Positions 27,083 to 36,588 of a DNA stretch of 64,000 nt are shown piece after piece. Made by a program: the position numbers and the translations under genes. The notes under the pieces are model-generated. The model had not been told where the DNA came from, did no database searches, and worked only from the letters and a program-made list of their open reading frames with translations. The DNA comes from Nostoc sp. 'Lobaria pulmonaria (5183) cyanobiont' (GTDB lineage Bacteria; Cyanobacteriota; Cyanobacteriia; Cyanobacteriales; Nostocaceae): the NCBI RefSeq assembly GCF_002949795.1, contig NZ_CP026692.1, positions 1,857,501 through 1,921,500 on the forward strand, read 5' to 3'. Each line of letters opens with the position of its first letter. The first letter of the stretch is position 1.

Positions 27083-27520
27083 TTACTCTTCGTCTTCCAA
27101 ATCTTCGTCTGATTCGTCAGAATCTATATCTTGTGAGGTTAGTTTTTTATCGCTTTCACCTAGTTGAATCAGGTGAATATGTTTGTATCCCAGTCTAATT
27201 TCAAACTCATCTCCAGCCTTCAAGCCCATTGCTTTGGTGTATGTAGCACCAATTACAATCTGACCATTTTGATGGACACTAACCCGATATGTCGGTTCAC
27301 GACCACGACCATCTTTAGGTGCTTCTGGACTTAGAGGAATTCCCCTAGCAGAAAGCAAAGCGTCATAAAAATCGGTGAGATTGACACGAACTTGATTATT
27401 CTTTGTAACAGTGTAATAGCCGCACTGTTTAGCTCTTTCTCGGCGTGGTAATGTGGAAAGTTCTTTTACTTTAGCAAGTAGTGCTTTTCCAGTTAATGGC
27501 GCGGTTGCAGTTTCAGTCAT
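27083..27520 (-). CDS. cyAbrB-family transcriptional regulator
   Basis: The 145-residue protein starts MTETATAPLTGKALLAK and contains LPRRERAKQCGYYTV and VRVNLTDFYDALLSARGI. It then has the swapped-hairpin AbrB DNA-binding part near the C-terminus (YRVSVHQNGQIVIGATYTKA, GLKAGDEFEIRLGYKHIHL) and an acidic tail (DIDSDESDEDLEDEE). In cyAbrB proteins, unlike Bacillus AbrB, the binding domain is C-terminal. Members regulate carbon/nitrogen, hydrogenase and heterocyst genes. The subtype (1 or 2, CalA) is not certain. The ATG at 27518-27520 is preferred over a TTG three codons upstream. Confidence 0.9.
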   Translation of the reverse strand: MTETATAPLTGKALLAKVKELSTLPRRERAKQCGYYTVTKNNQVRVNLTDFYDALLSARGIPLSPEAPKDGRGREPTYRVSVHQNGQIVIGATYTKAMGLKAGDEFEIRLGYKHIHLIQLGESDKKLTSQDIDSDESDEDLEDEE

Positions 27521-28991
27521 TATGCTCAAATTTTCCTTACTCTCTCCAAACTGATAAACGATGTAGTCTCATGCCAGCATTTAATTTTTTAGCATTTGCA
27601 TAGAGCTACTGAAGACCCTAGTGTAACGGGTGAATTGCTGCCGATAGGAGCCAAAAGCACTTCTCTATATGGTTGTCCACAACCAACTAGAGGCCATAGT
27701 TGCCACAGACATTAATTTTGGCGATGTTACGGCACTTTTAACCATTATTCGCCATCAGAAAGAAAACTATTTTCTCTTTTGGCGCTACTGTAGCGGTGTA
27801 ACTTTCAGCCACCTTTACAAATGGGGTTAGGTTCTACTGCAAATAAGTTGTAGACCCAAAGAATTGCAGGTTTTTCACTTTCAGTGCTTGCCTTTCTTGC
27901 CAATGAGCAAGTAGAGTTTTCTCCACTCGTCCTCTCAAGCTTAGGACAGCATAGTATTTCAATAGAGTCCTACGGGCATACACCCTTTTGTCCTACCAGT
28001 AGAGACGCGAATTTTCTTGTCTCTACATTACGAATCAACAAAGCAGTATTAACCGCGCTGATACGGCTATTGATTCTGGTTTTGTTACTTCGTAATTTTA
28101 TATCAAATACTAGCATGGACTAATAATAGCAAAATAGTTGTTTAATTTTGAATTAAAGTTGCTAGTAAATTTTTATTTAAATTCCTGGACTTAAAGAAGA
28201 AAAAAGTAGTGACGATTTTCCTAACCCTTTATTGCAAGCGTGAGTATTGCTATCTGGCTTTTATAAAAATTTATATAATTGAGACGAGCAGTTTTGACCA
28301 ATGAGTTCAATCCAATATTTACTTGATTGAGAGCAAGCCCAAAAGCGAAAAGTCTCGCACCTCCGGGTTTCGCGGTGCTCTAACTTTTCTTTGAAAGTGG
28401 TGAGGATTTTTCCTTGGTTTATTATCTTCAGATCAAAAGCGGTCAGAAGATTTTGCACGTCTGTCTATGGGAAGAACAAATCTCTTAACATCTGTCTAGT
28501 GCTTGATTGCCACTACTATATATTAAACATGGGCTTTCACACTTCTATATAATCAAAAAATTCCGTCAAGTGGTAGCGAAGGCGGAATTTTACTGTCAGG
28601 ACTGCTTGACTCAAGTTGACATCAAGACGTGTTGCTAATCTCACATGCATTTCATTTGTATATGATCGCTAGCTCAAAGATCGACTTAAGTTACTTTTTA
28701 AGCAAACCCTCTTTCCTTTAAATTCCCAAACAGGTAAATTCAATCCAAAGCTGCGATTACATTTTTGGCGTTTTAACTCAAAATTTGACAAAAATCTTGC
28801 CTACAGCGCTACTACAAGTAAAATTTTAATGGTTATCCTTAAACTAGAATCAGTCGCCTTTTAATCGTCAGCCTATTAACACCAGGGTTTGAATTAGGGG
28901 CGAAAAAGTATAACTCACTTTTCGCAACGACCTGCTTTGACTGATGATTGTTGAAGCTGGTGAAGTAATTTTAAAATTTTGGTTAGAAGTT
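27521..28991. other. Long region without supported genes (cyAbrB to sdhB)
   Basis: About 1.4 kb. Open frames at 27884-28123 (forward) and 28261-28458 (reverse) show no family features or ribosome binding sites. Minor inverted repeats occur: TAGAGACG...TGTCTCTA near 28012, and AAATTCCGTC...GGCGGAATTT at about 28557-28592. The length upstream of both a global regulator and sdhB suggests long leaders, an unseen small RNA or decayed genes; none can be shown here. Confidence 0.45.
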
Positions 28992-29999
28992 ATGGAAGTT
29001 ATTTTTAAGGTCATTCGACAGCAACAAAATTCCTCCCCTGTTGTGCAAACCTACCTTGTGGAGGCCGAACCAGGTAATACAATCTTGGATTGCCTCAATC
29101 ATATTAAGTGGGAGCAAGATGGAACTTTGGCGTTTCGCAAAAATTGCCGCAATACTATTTGTGGTAGTTGTGCTATGCGAATTAATGGGCGTTCGGCTTT
29201 AGCTTGTAAAGAAAATGTTGGGAGCGAACTTGCCAGATTACAACAAATACCATCATCCCAAAGTAAAGTAAATGCTATTGGTGAAATCACGATCGCACCT
29301 CTCGGCAATATGCCCGTGATTAAAGATTTGGTTGTAGATATGAGCAGTTTCTGGAATAATTTAGAGGCAGTTGCCCCTTATGTGAGTACGGCAGCACGAC
29401 AAGTACCAGAAAGAGAGTTTTTGCAAACACCACAAGAGCGATCGCGCCTCGATCAAACTGGTAACTGTATTATGTGCGGAGCTTGTTACTCTGAATGCAA
29501 CGCTCGTGAAGTTAATCCAGACTTTGTTGGCCCCCATGCCCTTGCCAAAGCTTACCGAATGGTAGCAGACTCCCGTGATAGCGATACTGAAAATCGTTTA
29601 GCAAGCTATAACGAAGGTACTAAAGGCGTATGGGGTTGCACCCGTTGTTTGTACTGCGATTCTGTTTGTCCAATGGAAGTTGCACCATTAGAACAAATCA
29701 CCAAAGTTAAACAAGAAATTCTCACCCAGAAACAAGCCAGTGATACTCGTTCAATTCGTCACCGGAAAGTATTGATAGATTTAGTTAAAGAAGGTGGTTG
29801 GATTGATGAACGCCAATTTGGTTTACAAGTAGTTGGTAACTACTTTCAGGATTTAAAAGGATTACTCAGTCTTGCACCCCTCGGTTTGCGGATGATCCTT
29901 CGGGGTAAGTTTCCCCTATCATTTGAACCTTCCGAGGGGACAGAACAAGTGCGATCGCTTATTGAATCTGTACAAAAAGTAGAAGGGAATAGGGAATAG
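28992..29999 (+). CDS. sdhB: Succinate dehydrogenase/fumarate reductase iron-sulfur subunit
   Basis: The product is about 335 residues with all three cluster motifs. CRNTICGSCAMRINGRSALAC binds the [2Fe-2S] centre. CIMCGACYSECN and CTRCLYCDSVCPME supply ligands of the [4Fe-4S] and [3Fe-4S] centres. It passes electrons from succinate oxidation toward quinone in the thylakoid membrane, a known respiratory entry point in cyanobacteria. The C-terminal 90 residues extend beyond the enterobacterial length, as is usual in this phylum. The frame begins at 28944, but MEVIFKVIRQQQ at 28992 fits the family start. No sdhA or membrane subunit is adjacent. Confidence 0.92.
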   Translation: MEVIFKVIRQQQNSSPVVQTYLVEAEPGNTILDCLNHIKWEQDGTLAFRKNCRNTICGSCAMRINGRSALACKENVGSELARLQQIPSSQSKVNAIGEITIAPLGNMPVIKDLVVDMSSFWNNLEAVAPYVSTAARQVPEREFLQTPQERSRLDQTGNCIMCGACYSECNAREVNPDFVGPHALAKAYRMVADSRDSDTENRLASYNEGTKGVWGCTRCLYCDSVCPMEVAPLEQITKVKQEILTQKQASDTRSIRHRKVLIDLVKEGGWIDERQFGLQVVGNYFQDLKGLLSLAPLGLRMILRGKFPLSFEPSEGTEQVRSLIESVQKVEGNRE

Positions 30000-30052
30000 G
30001 GAATAGGGAATAGAGAATAGGGAATAGGGCATAGGGCATAGGGCATTGAAAA
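29985..30052. repeat. GGGAATA heptad tandem repeat
   Basis: About eight consecutive 7-mers, GGGAATA drifting to GGGCATA, start over the last codons of sdhB. Two CCCCAAT heptads follow at about 30104-30117. These are STRR-class repeats. Confidence 0.85.
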
Positions 30053-30125
30053 GAGGCAGAGGGGAAAACTCTTCTCCCTTGCTCCCTCCTCCCTTGCTTT
30101 GTCCCCAATCCCCAATCCCCATTCT

Positions 30126-30650
30126 TCAACGCGGTTCTTGAGGTATATTTAACGGCTGTCCATAACGGTCATATACTAAAACATCCCACTGACCATTGTT
30201 ACTAGACTCAAAAGCAATCCTGCTACCATCAGCGCTAATTGTAGGGTTACGGACTTCCGCTTGCAGGTTGTTGGTCAAATTCCGCGATTGGCGTGTTTCT
30301 CGGTCGTAGAGAAAAATAGCCGATCGCCCCTGACGGCTAGCAGCAAATACAATATAACGACCATCTTGTGAAACGCTAGGATGATTTGCGATCGCATCAA
30401 AGGAGTTTAAACCTGGCAAATCAACCAAATCACGAGTTACCGTATCAAACATATAAACATCTTGGCTACCGCGTCGGTCAGTAATAAAAACAATGTATCT
30501 CCCAGAAATTTTGGGGTTTAATTCCGACGCTAAACTATTGAGACTCCGACCCCCCGGATCAAAGGGATAACTCAAAATGCGAGGGTAGCCAAAACACCCA
30601 GTCAATAAATTTAAACAGAAAAATACAGGTATAAAAAAAACACGGTTCAT
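30126..30650 (-). CDS. TolB-like beta-propeller lipoprotein
   Basis: The 174-residue protein has a lipoprotein signal (MNRVFFIPVFFCLNLLTGC, lipidation Cys in LTGC) followed by PD40/TolB-type blades: YIVFITDRRGSQDVYMFD, YIVFAASRQGRSAIFLYD and RIAFESSNNGQWDVLVYD. Three to four blades are too few for a closed propeller alone, so it may oligomerise or pair with its paralogue just upstream. It is probably a periplasmic or outer-membrane-facing lipoprotein. The upstream ATG at 30662 would add four residues, but 30650 gives the better signal peptide. Confidence 0.78.
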   Translation of the reverse strand: MNRVFFIPVFFCLNLLTGCFGYPRILSYPFDPGGRSLNSLASELNPKISGRYIVFITDRRGSQDVYMFDTVTRDLVDLPGLNSFDAIANHPSVSQDGRYIVFAASRQGRSAIFLYDRETRQSRNLTNNLQAEVRNPTISADGSRIAFESSNNGQWDVLVYDRYGQPLNIPQEPR

Positions 30651-30724
30651 ATAATTAGTCATTAGTCAATAGTCTCACAACTGCTAACTTCTAACTCCTA
30701 ACTCCTAACTCCTCACCTTCTCCC

Positions 30725-31285
30725 CTACGGAGGTGAACCCACTGTTGCACCATTGGGAATATCTAACTCAATATTTGGCCCTCGGTCTAGAACTTCAATA
30801 TCCCACTGACCACGAGTGGCGGTTTCAAAGACAACATAACGTCCATCTGGGCTGATATTTGGTTTTCTGATCCAGCCGCGATAGGTTGGTGTGACGATTT
30901 GTGACTGTTGCGTAGCGCGATCATAAAGCGCCACCACTGGTCTACCTTGATCGCTAGTAAGATAAGAAATATAACGCCCGGTGTAGCTCAAACTAGGACT
31001 TTCGGCAATTGTCTCTTGTCTGTTTATGCCTGGTGTGCCAATAAACACTTGCCTCTCCAAATCGTACACTAGTAGCTGCTGATTACCATTACGATTTGAT
31101 ACAAACGCTAAAAAGCGCCCATTTCCACTCAAAGCAGGTTGCTCCTCGGTGTAGCGACTGTTAAGAGAAGTAGGCCCTATGGGTATATCGTTAGAACCAC
31201 AAGATACAACCAAACTTGTTAAACCAAAAACTAGGCTCCAATGAATTGGTCTTTGGAGCCAAAATGTAGGCGTAAATTTTTTCAC
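30725..31285 (-). CDS. TolB-like beta-propeller lipoprotein (paralogue)
   Basis: The 186-residue protein has a signal ending in LVVSC (lipobox) and four PD40-like blades: LAFVSNRNGNQQLLVYD, ISYLTSDQGRPVVALYD and VVFETATRGQWDIEVLD, plus a degenerate one. It is clearly related to the next gene downstream (same strand, 62 nt spacing with a heptad repeat), so the two are a tandem duplication and probably one operon with ycf66 upstream. The function is unknown; TolB itself is part of the Tol-Pal system. Confidence 0.78.
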   Translation of the reverse strand: MKKFTPTFWLQRPIHWSLVFGLTSLVVSCGSNDIPIGPTSLNSRYTEEQPALSGNGRFLAFVSNRNGNQQLLVYDLERQVFIGTPGINRQETIAESPSLSYTGRYISYLTSDQGRPVVALYDRATQQSQIVTPTYRGWIRKPNISPDGRYVVFETATRGQWDIEVLDRGPNIELDIPNGATVGSPP

Positions 31286-31332
31286 CTCAACTGTTTTCCG
31301 TCGCCTCTAAACCTAATTGCACACCAACTGTT

Positions 31333-32256
31333 TTAAACATCGTCATCAAAATCGCTCAAATTATCTGGTCCCTCATTTGGTTTTTCAATTGGGTTGTATG
31401 GCACATAATCAGTTGGGATCGCATCATCATCTTCGCGCGGTCTTCGAGAAGTTGAGTCAGTGGGCGGACGACGCCTTCTCGGTCTTGGAGAAACATCATC
31501 TTCACGACTTTCGGGACGCTGTGACCCATTATTACTACGGCGAGAAGGTTTTCTAACTTCCCCACCCGAATTTTCCCAATCATCAACTTGCCTAGATGAA
31601 GAATCCCAGTTCTCTTCTTCAAAGCTTTCTGAAGGGCGATTTACAGGACGCCCAGAAGTCCGCCGACGCGTTCTATCAGATGGAGCCGGAGCCTGTTTTT
31701 CACTACTGCTGCTGTTGCGGCGTTCTGTACGACGGGGGGGTTGTTCCTGATAGTAGTCATCACGAGTTGAAATCTCATCCCTGCTACCGCGAATCCGGGC
31801 ACGCACTGGGCGTTCTTCCTCGTCTTCATAAGGCAATGGATCTAAGTCTGCCTCCATCTCAGCCTGATATTTGCTGCGATTATTGTACGAATAGCGATCG
31901 CTAACCGGTCGATCTTCGTCCACAATCGGAGTGTTGCGCTTTGCTTGCTGGGTAGCTATACTCCGCAGACGAATACTTTCAACTGCAAAAAATACAGTTG
32001 TGCCAACTAAAAGTAGTTGACCAAATTGTAAAATAGGGTCTAGCCGCCATCCTTGAAAGACAAGAATGAAGCCGCAAAGCAAGCCGACTGCTGCAAAAAA
32101 GATATCTTGATCCCGTGACAATTCTGGGCGCACAGTGCGGAGAAAATACAGTGCTGCCCCAGCCACAGCCAGGAAAATTCCTAGAATACTGGCTGAGTTT
32201 GCCCCAAAATTTACCTGAGCCAGAAAACTGGCTGAGTTCAGCCCAAAATTTATCAT
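31333..32256 (-). CDS. ycf66: Ycf66 family protein
   Basis: The 307-residue protein has three or four N-terminal hydrophobic helices (ASILGIFLAVAGAALYFL, DIFFAAVGLLCGFILVF, FGQLLLVGTTVFFAVES) followed by a long, charged, low-complexity tail rich in Arg, Glu, Asp and Ser. This is the Ycf66 layout, found in cyanobacteria and some plastids, with unknown function. It follows psbX on the same strand. The repeated N-terminal NFG.NSAS segments look like a short internal duplication. Confidence 0.88.
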   Translation of the reverse strand: MINFGLNSASFLAQVNFGANSASILGIFLAVAGAALYFLRTVRPELSRDQDIFFAAVGLLCGFILVFQGWRLDPILQFGQLLLVGTTVFFAVESIRLRSIATQQAKRNTPIVDEDRPVSDRYSYNNRSKYQAEMEADLDPLPYEDEEERPVRARIRGSRDEISTRDDYYQEQPPRRTERRNSSSSEKQAPAPSDRTRRRTSGRPVNRPSESFEEENWDSSSRQVDDWENSGGEVRKPSRRSNNGSQRPESREDDVSPRPRRRRPPTDSTSRRPREDDDAIPTDYVPYNPIEKPNEGPDNLSDFDDDV

Positions 32257-32473
32257 TGCTGTTTTCCCAATATCAAATCTATGTTAGCGAGTCACAATTA
32301 AAATCACTACTCTAATTAGTCACATATATTGAAGCTTCAAAGCCTCTGGCAAAGAAGCTCTGAAGCTATTCACCGAAAAGTAAAAACGTCTATGTCTATC
32401 ATCTACAACTGCCACCAGCCACAGTTTATGCTGCTTTTGGCGAAATAAATGTAGATAGCTGACAGACTATCGA

Positions 32474-32500
32474 TTATGAGAGTTAAATTAACTCTCATAA
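32474..32500. terminator. Perfect 13-bp inverted repeat behind psbX
   Basis: TTATGAGAGTTAA and its exact inverse flank a single base, three nt past the psbX stop. There is no long T-run, so it may be a processing or stability hairpin between psbX and ycf66 rather than a full terminator. Confidence 0.65.
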
Positions 32501-32503
32501 GCA

Positions 32504-32623
32504 TTATGAACGCTGTATTTTATCTTTTTGGCTAATGAAAACTAGACCAACTGTAACGGGTATCACAACAATTGCTGTACCCCATAGCAGACTCCAAAGA
32601 AAATTTGCTAAAGAAGGCGTCAT
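32504..32623 (-). CDS. psbX: Photosystem II protein PsbX
   Basis: A 39-codon gene: MTPSLANFLWSLLWGTAIV, then VIPVTVGLVFISQKDKIQRS. This is the single-helix PsbX subunit of photosystem II, located near cytochrome b559 and involved in quinone exchange at the QB side. The length and sequence are typical for the phylum. The reverse strand shows GAGAAG just before the ATG. The next gene downstream is ycf66, a recurrent cyanobacterial arrangement. Confidence 0.96.
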   Translation of the reverse strand: MTPSLANFLWSLLWGTAIVVIPVTVGLVFISQKDKIQRS

Positions 32624-32836
32624 ACTTCTCAACCTTTTTTTACACACTTCATCCTAATTTTAATAGTGTATTACTTTCTTGAGAAGCCTCTAACTCTGAA
32701 CTGCTAAACTTGGTAACTGCTTTCGCCATTCGTTGAGTTAACCGCGTCAGCAAGTTCGCTTTTCTATTTCAGAAGGAAATGACAGCATTTGGTTAAAATG
32801 ATCATAAGAGTGCTTTACAAAGCTTAAAATTTCCTG

Positions 32837-32887
32837 GCGATGTCTACGACGGACTACGCCTACGCAAGGCGAAGCTTGCCGACGCCT
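32837..32887. repeat. Small dispersed repeat
   Basis: Sequence around GACTACGCCTACGCAAGGCG and AAGCTTGCCGACGCC, with internal inverted parts, as in other SDRs of this window. It lies upstream of the YggT gene. Confidence 0.65.
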
Positions 32888-32928
32888 AAGTTTTTTCTTT
32901 CTTTACAGATAGATAGTACCTGAAACCG

Positions 32929-33222
32929 ATGACTGGTGTTAACCTGACTGCTTGGATTCTTGGCCCTGTGTTAGGGGTAATGACATTCTTATTTATATTT
33001 CGTATCATTCTCACTTGGTATCCGCAAGTGGATTTGAATCGGTTGCCCTTTAATTTAATAGCTTGGCCTACTGAGCCATTTTTAATACCTTTGCGAAAGC
33101 TGGTGCAACCTATAGGTGGGGTAGACATTACACCTATTATTTTGGTTGGTATCTTCAGTCTGCTACGAGAAATTCTGCTAGGTCAACAAGGATTGCTGAC
33201 TATGCTATCTCGTGTGAATTAG
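32929..33222 (+). CDS. YggT family (Ycf19-like) membrane protein
   Basis: The 97-residue protein has two hydrophobic segments flanking the conserved ILTWYPQVDLNRLPF and TEPFLIPLRKLVQPIGGVD. These are the YggT signature: an Arg/Pro-rich middle with the second helix after it. Plastid Ycf19 and cyanobacterial YggT proteins affect membrane or nucleoid organisation and photosystem assembly; the exact role is not settled. The gene converges on accC with a shared hairpin between them. Confidence 0.85.
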   Translation: MTGVNLTAWILGPVLGVMTFLFIFRIILTWYPQVDLNRLPFNLIAWPTEPFLIPLRKLVQPIGGVDITPIILVGIFSLLREILLGQQGLLTMLSRVN

Positions 33223-33225
33223 AGT

Positions 33226-33268
33226 ACAGGTTACAGGTTATAACCCTGTCCCCTGTAACCTGTAACCT
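33226..33268. terminator. Bidirectional terminator between YggT gene and accC
   Basis: ACAGGTTACA (33226-33235) and TGTAACCTGT (33254-33263) form a perfect 10-bp stem, followed by AACCTTTTTCC on the plus strand. The genes on both sides converge on it. The same GGTTACAGG wording recurs at 53910 and 60282, so it derives from a dispersed repeat. Confidence 0.65.
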
Positions 33269-33285
33269 TTTTCCTGCCCTACTCC

Positions 33286-34629
33286 CTACCCCTTCATTTC
33301 CTGCACAAAATTTGTATAGACATTACCCTGTAAAAACTGTGGAGTTTCCATAATTTTTTGATGAAATCCGATGGTGGTAGGTAGTCCAGTAATGGCACAT
33401 TCCCGCAGTGCGCGTTTCATCCGGTTAATAGCAGTGGGTCGATCTGGCGCCCAAACGATTAACTTGCCGATCAAGGAATCGTAGTAGGGTGGGATTTGGT
33501 AATCTGTGTAAACGTGGGAATCAATCCGCACACCAGGTCCTCCGGGGGGCAGATAGCTACTGATCCGTCCAGGAGAAGGGCGAAAGTCATGATCGGGATC
33601 TTCAGCATTGATTCGGCATTCGATCGCATGACCTCGTAATACTACTTGCTCTTGCGTAAGCTTGAGTCTTTCACCTTGAGCAATGCGGATTTGTTCGGCA
33701 ACTAAGTCTATCCCAGTAATCATTTCTGTTACAGGATGTTCTACTTGAATCCGGGTGTTCATTTCCATAAAGTAGAATTTACCGGATCTGTCCAAGAGAA
33801 ACTCAATAGTACCCGCCCCACTGTAGTTAATGAATTGGGCAGCCTTGACAGCAGCTTGTCCCATTTTTTCACGTAGGTCTTGGTCAAGAGCCGGACTAGG
33901 AGCTTCTTCTAACAGCTTTTGATTCCGGCGCTGAATTGAGCAATCCCGTTCGCCCAAGTGGATGACATTACCGTAGTTATCCGCCAAAATTTGAAATTCG
34001 ATGTGGCGGGGACGTTCAATAAATTTTTCTATGTAAACGCCAGAATTTCCAAAAGCTGCTCCTGCTTCGCCTTGAGCTGCGAGGAAAAGTTTGACAAATT
34101 CGTCTTCCGAACGAACTAGGCGCATACCCCGTCCACCGCCACCCGCCGTAGCTTTGATCATCACTGGATAGCCGATATCCTTGGCGAATCCTAATCCTTC
34201 TTGCTCGGATTCTACCAATCCCTCACTACCTGGTATGGTCGGTACTCCAGCTTTTTGCATGGTTTCTTTAGCAGTGGATTTATCCCCCATCAGCCTGATA
34301 GCTTCTGGAGTTGGGCCGATAAAAGCAATATGATGGTCGGCACAAATTTCCGCAAACCGGGCATTTTCTGCCAAAAAACCATAGCCTGGATGAATGGCAG
34401 TAGCATTTCGTGTCAGTGCAGCAGCAATAATATTGGGAATATTCAAATAACTTTTACCGCTAGCAGGTTCGCCAATGCAAACCGTTTCATCAGCAAGTTG
34501 GACGTGCAGAGCATTACGGTCAACGGTGGAGTGAACCGCAACTGTGGCAATTCCCATTTCTTCACAGGCGCGGAGAATGCGAAGGGCGATTTCTCCCCGA
34601 TTGGCAATTAATATTTTGTCAAACTTCAT
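33286..34629 (-). CDS. accC: Acetyl-CoA carboxylase, biotin carboxylase subunit
   Basis: The 447-residue AccC carboxylates biotin on AccB with ATP and bicarbonate, the first half-reaction of malonyl-CoA synthesis. It has [14 protein letters not shown] at the N-terminus, the ATP-grasp glycine loop [14 protein letters not shown] near residue 160, and [19 protein letters not shown] near 235. It then has [16 protein letters not shown] near 285 with the metal and catalytic residues (Glu, Asn, Arg), and ECRINAEDP. The length is normal and no key residue is missing. accB is not adjacent, as is common in cyanobacteria. Confidence 0.97.
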   Translation of the reverse strand: MKFDKILIANRGEIALRILRACEEMGIATVAVHSTVDRNALHVQLADETVCIGEPASGKSYLNIPNIIAAALTRNATAIHPGYGFLAENARFAEICADHHIAFIGPTPEAIRLMGDKSTAKETMQKAGVPTIPGSEGLVESEQEGLGFAKDIGYPVMIKATAGGGGRGMRLVRSEDEFVKLFLAAQGEAGAAFGNSGVYIEKFIERPRHIEFQILADNYGNVIHLGERDCSIQRRNQKLLEEAPSPALDQDLREKMGQAAVKAAQFINYSGAGTIEFLLDRSGKFYFMEMNTRIQVEHPVTEMITGIDLVAEQIRIAQGERLKLTQEQVVLRGHAIECRINAEDPDHDFRPSPGRISSYLPPGGPGVRIDSHVYTDYQIPPYYDSLIGKLIVWAPDRPTAINRMKRALRECAITGLPTTIGFHQKIMETPQFLQGNVYTNFVQEMKG

Positions 34630-35104
34630 TTTTTAGTTTCGATATCATTACCAGTAGATTGACATTTTCTCCGATCCAAATTGAAACAACGCTTCCGCAT
34701 TATTTCAAATTATCACAGGAGATTCGCCACCCTGATTCTAAGCAAACTTGCATATTGCAGGCTTGCTGCCTCTATGGGTCTTACTACACTAACAACATTG
34801 CTGCTGTAAGTCTTGGCTAGACTACCAAGCTGGGCTTTTGCGTAAGCGTAGCCCGCACTTCTCTACGAGACGCTGCGCGAACGGCAAGCTCAGCAACCAT
34901 CGTAGACATCGCCATAGCCGGGGTTACGCCATCGACCCCGCCGAACACAGTAGCTATACCCTTTTCAATATCACTTGTAGAGCTGCTAAATTTCTGTCAG
35001 TCTGATACCGCCTTGAGAAAATTTATATTTTTGAGCAACTGAATTTAGATATCACCTTACTATAATTATTTTCTTATGTTATAGTCTATGTTTAGACAAA
35101 CCAT
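34630..35104. other. Intergenic region with SDR upstream of tRNA-Leu
   Basis: About 475 nt. SDR-type sequence spans about 34835-34940 (GCGTAAGCGTAGCCCGCAC, CTACGAGACGCTGCGCGAAC). AT-rich sequence with TATAGT near 35080 probably serves as the tRNA promoter. There is no gene. Confidence 0.55.
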
Positions 35105-35185
35105 GCGGATGTGGCGGAATTGGTATACGCGCACGCTTGAGGTGCGTGTGGCTTTGCCTTGCGAGTTCGAGTCTCGCCATCCGCA
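35105..35185 (+). tRNA. tRNA-Leu (anticodon GAG)
   Basis: An 81-nt class II tRNA. The acceptor GCGGATG pairs with CATCCGC at 35178-35184, followed by discriminator A. The anticodon arm is CACGC-TTGAGGT-GCGTG with GAG in the loop, then a variable arm and a T arm with GAGTTCGAGTCTC. CCA is not encoded. A T-run follows directly. Confidence 0.95.
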
Positions 35186-35367
35186 TTTTTGCTTGTTTAA
35201 GCATAGGGTCAATAGTTATTAGGTCAAAAAACCTTAGACTATTGACCCTTAAATATAAGTTTTCTTGGGAAGCACTTCAGTGCTTACTAGATATTAAGCA
35301 AAGTTGCCTTATCAAAGTACTAGTTCTTTATGCTTTTATAGAAATAGGTGAAGTTTTGTAAAAAGCA

Positions 35368-35997
35368 TTGACTATTACTTTTACGCCAACAAACAATCTA
35401 ACATCGCCACCAGATTGGCATCGCCTCACTCCGATTTGGCAAGGAGGGGAGGAAATAATTCAACAAAGTTTACCTCACACTCAGCTGGCACCTGCATGGC
35501 AGCTAATGCTTTTGGGTGACGGCTCCCCGACACGTCACTTAGAATTGCTCACAGGTGAGGCTGTAGAAGTAGATGTTATTGATATGTCATTGATTGGCAT
35601 CGACTTGGATGCTGCTCCTGAGTTAATTCAAGCTGTCCCAGAACCGCGATTACGGCGACAAGTATGGCTGCGTACCGCTTCTGGTCAGCGATTAGCCTAT
35701 GCTACTTCGTGGTGGGAAGCCAGTCATGTCGATGAATATTTACAAAACCGTTCATTACCAATTTGGGCAAGTTTAGCTCGCCTTCGCACAGAATTGTATC
35801 GGGATGTTCGAGGAATTTACTACGGTGACTCATTGGCACTAGAGTCTGGTTTTGGTGTAACTGGGCCTTTTTGGGGTCGCCACTACTTGTTTTGGCATCA
35901 TGGGCAGCCATTGACATTAATTTATGAAGTTTTTTCACCTTATTTGACCAAATATCTAGGGTCAATGCAGTTGAATGCTGTTAATGCTGAAGCATAG
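35368..35997 (+). CDS. Chorismate lyase (Ycf21/DUF98 type)
   Basis: The 209-residue protein shows the chorismate lyase-like fold of the DUF98/Ycf21 group: PAWQLMLLGDGSPTRHLELLTG, then VDVIDMSLIG, RRQVWLRTASGQRLAYATSWW and the C-terminal FGVTGPFWGRHYLFW. In cyanobacteria this enzyme turns chorismate into 4-hydroxybenzoate and pyruvate, the first step toward the plastoquinone head group. The frame begins with TTG at 35368 and no better in-frame ATG precedes the conserved part. It follows tRNA-Leu by about 180 nt. Confidence 0.85.
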   Translation: MTITFTPTNNLTSPPDWHRLTPIWQGGEEIIQQSLPHTQLAPAWQLMLLGDGSPTRHLELLTGEAVEVDVIDMSLIGIDLDAAPELIQAVPEPRLRRQVWLRTASGQRLAYATSWWEASHVDEYLQNRSLPIWASLARLRTELYRDVRGIYYGDSLALESGFGVTGPFWGRHYLFWHHGQPLTLIYEVFSPYLTKYLGSMQLNAVNAEA

Positions 35998-36588
35998 TAA
36001 GTAGGTCGGCGTCAAAATTTATCGTTGGGATAAGGCAGCAGGCAGAAAGGAAAAGGGTTGTAGTCTAGTTTATCTTTATTCACGTAGTTTGGTTTTATTG
36101 TGGCAACTTAACTTATTATTTAAAAGTTTTTCATCTTTTGCAGTGCGCCTCAGAGTATGGAAATTTTGCACTAATGACTTTGAATCTATGTAAAATACTG
36201 GACATTTGATCTTGCTTAGATTGAGTGAATACCAAAGATGGAAGCTATCTAAATAGAAGGTAGTGTAAGTTACAGATTACTTGCAGCTTTTTCAAGTTAG
36301 TTATATCCTCAAAGTGCTTGAAATGCAGGATGTTAACTTTCGGAGACTTTCCGAAACAGACAGCCGTTTAAAGGAGTGTCCTGCGAAATTCAACAAAGCG
36401 TGTTAAAAAAGGTAACTAACCACTAAAACACCGCTTTGAAACAGTAGAGAAGGTTGATTACGGAAATATCATCAATGTCTATGGTGGAAAAATTTATCAA
36501 GTTAACTGCCTTAGATCGTAAGAAACTTTTTGGTTGACTTAACCAATTCAGCAAGTAATGAGTTTGCAAATATGAGGTATAGGTTTCA
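35998..36588. other. Intergenic region
   Basis: About 590 nt with no supported gene or clear repeat. It is AT-rich with several short forward frames only. It presumably carries the promoter and leader of the DUF3352 gene. Confidence 0.5.

Noticed and set aside
27884-28123. 79-codon forward open frame
   Set aside because: No motif or start signal; probably chance in a long spacer.
30680-30720. Yfr1-like small RNA (CTCCTAACTCCTCACC wording)
   Set aside because: The resemblance is due to a CTAACTC heptad repeat; no flanking stem pair typical for Yfr1.
35137-35361. 74-codon forward open frame
   Set aside because: It starts inside tRNA-Leu.
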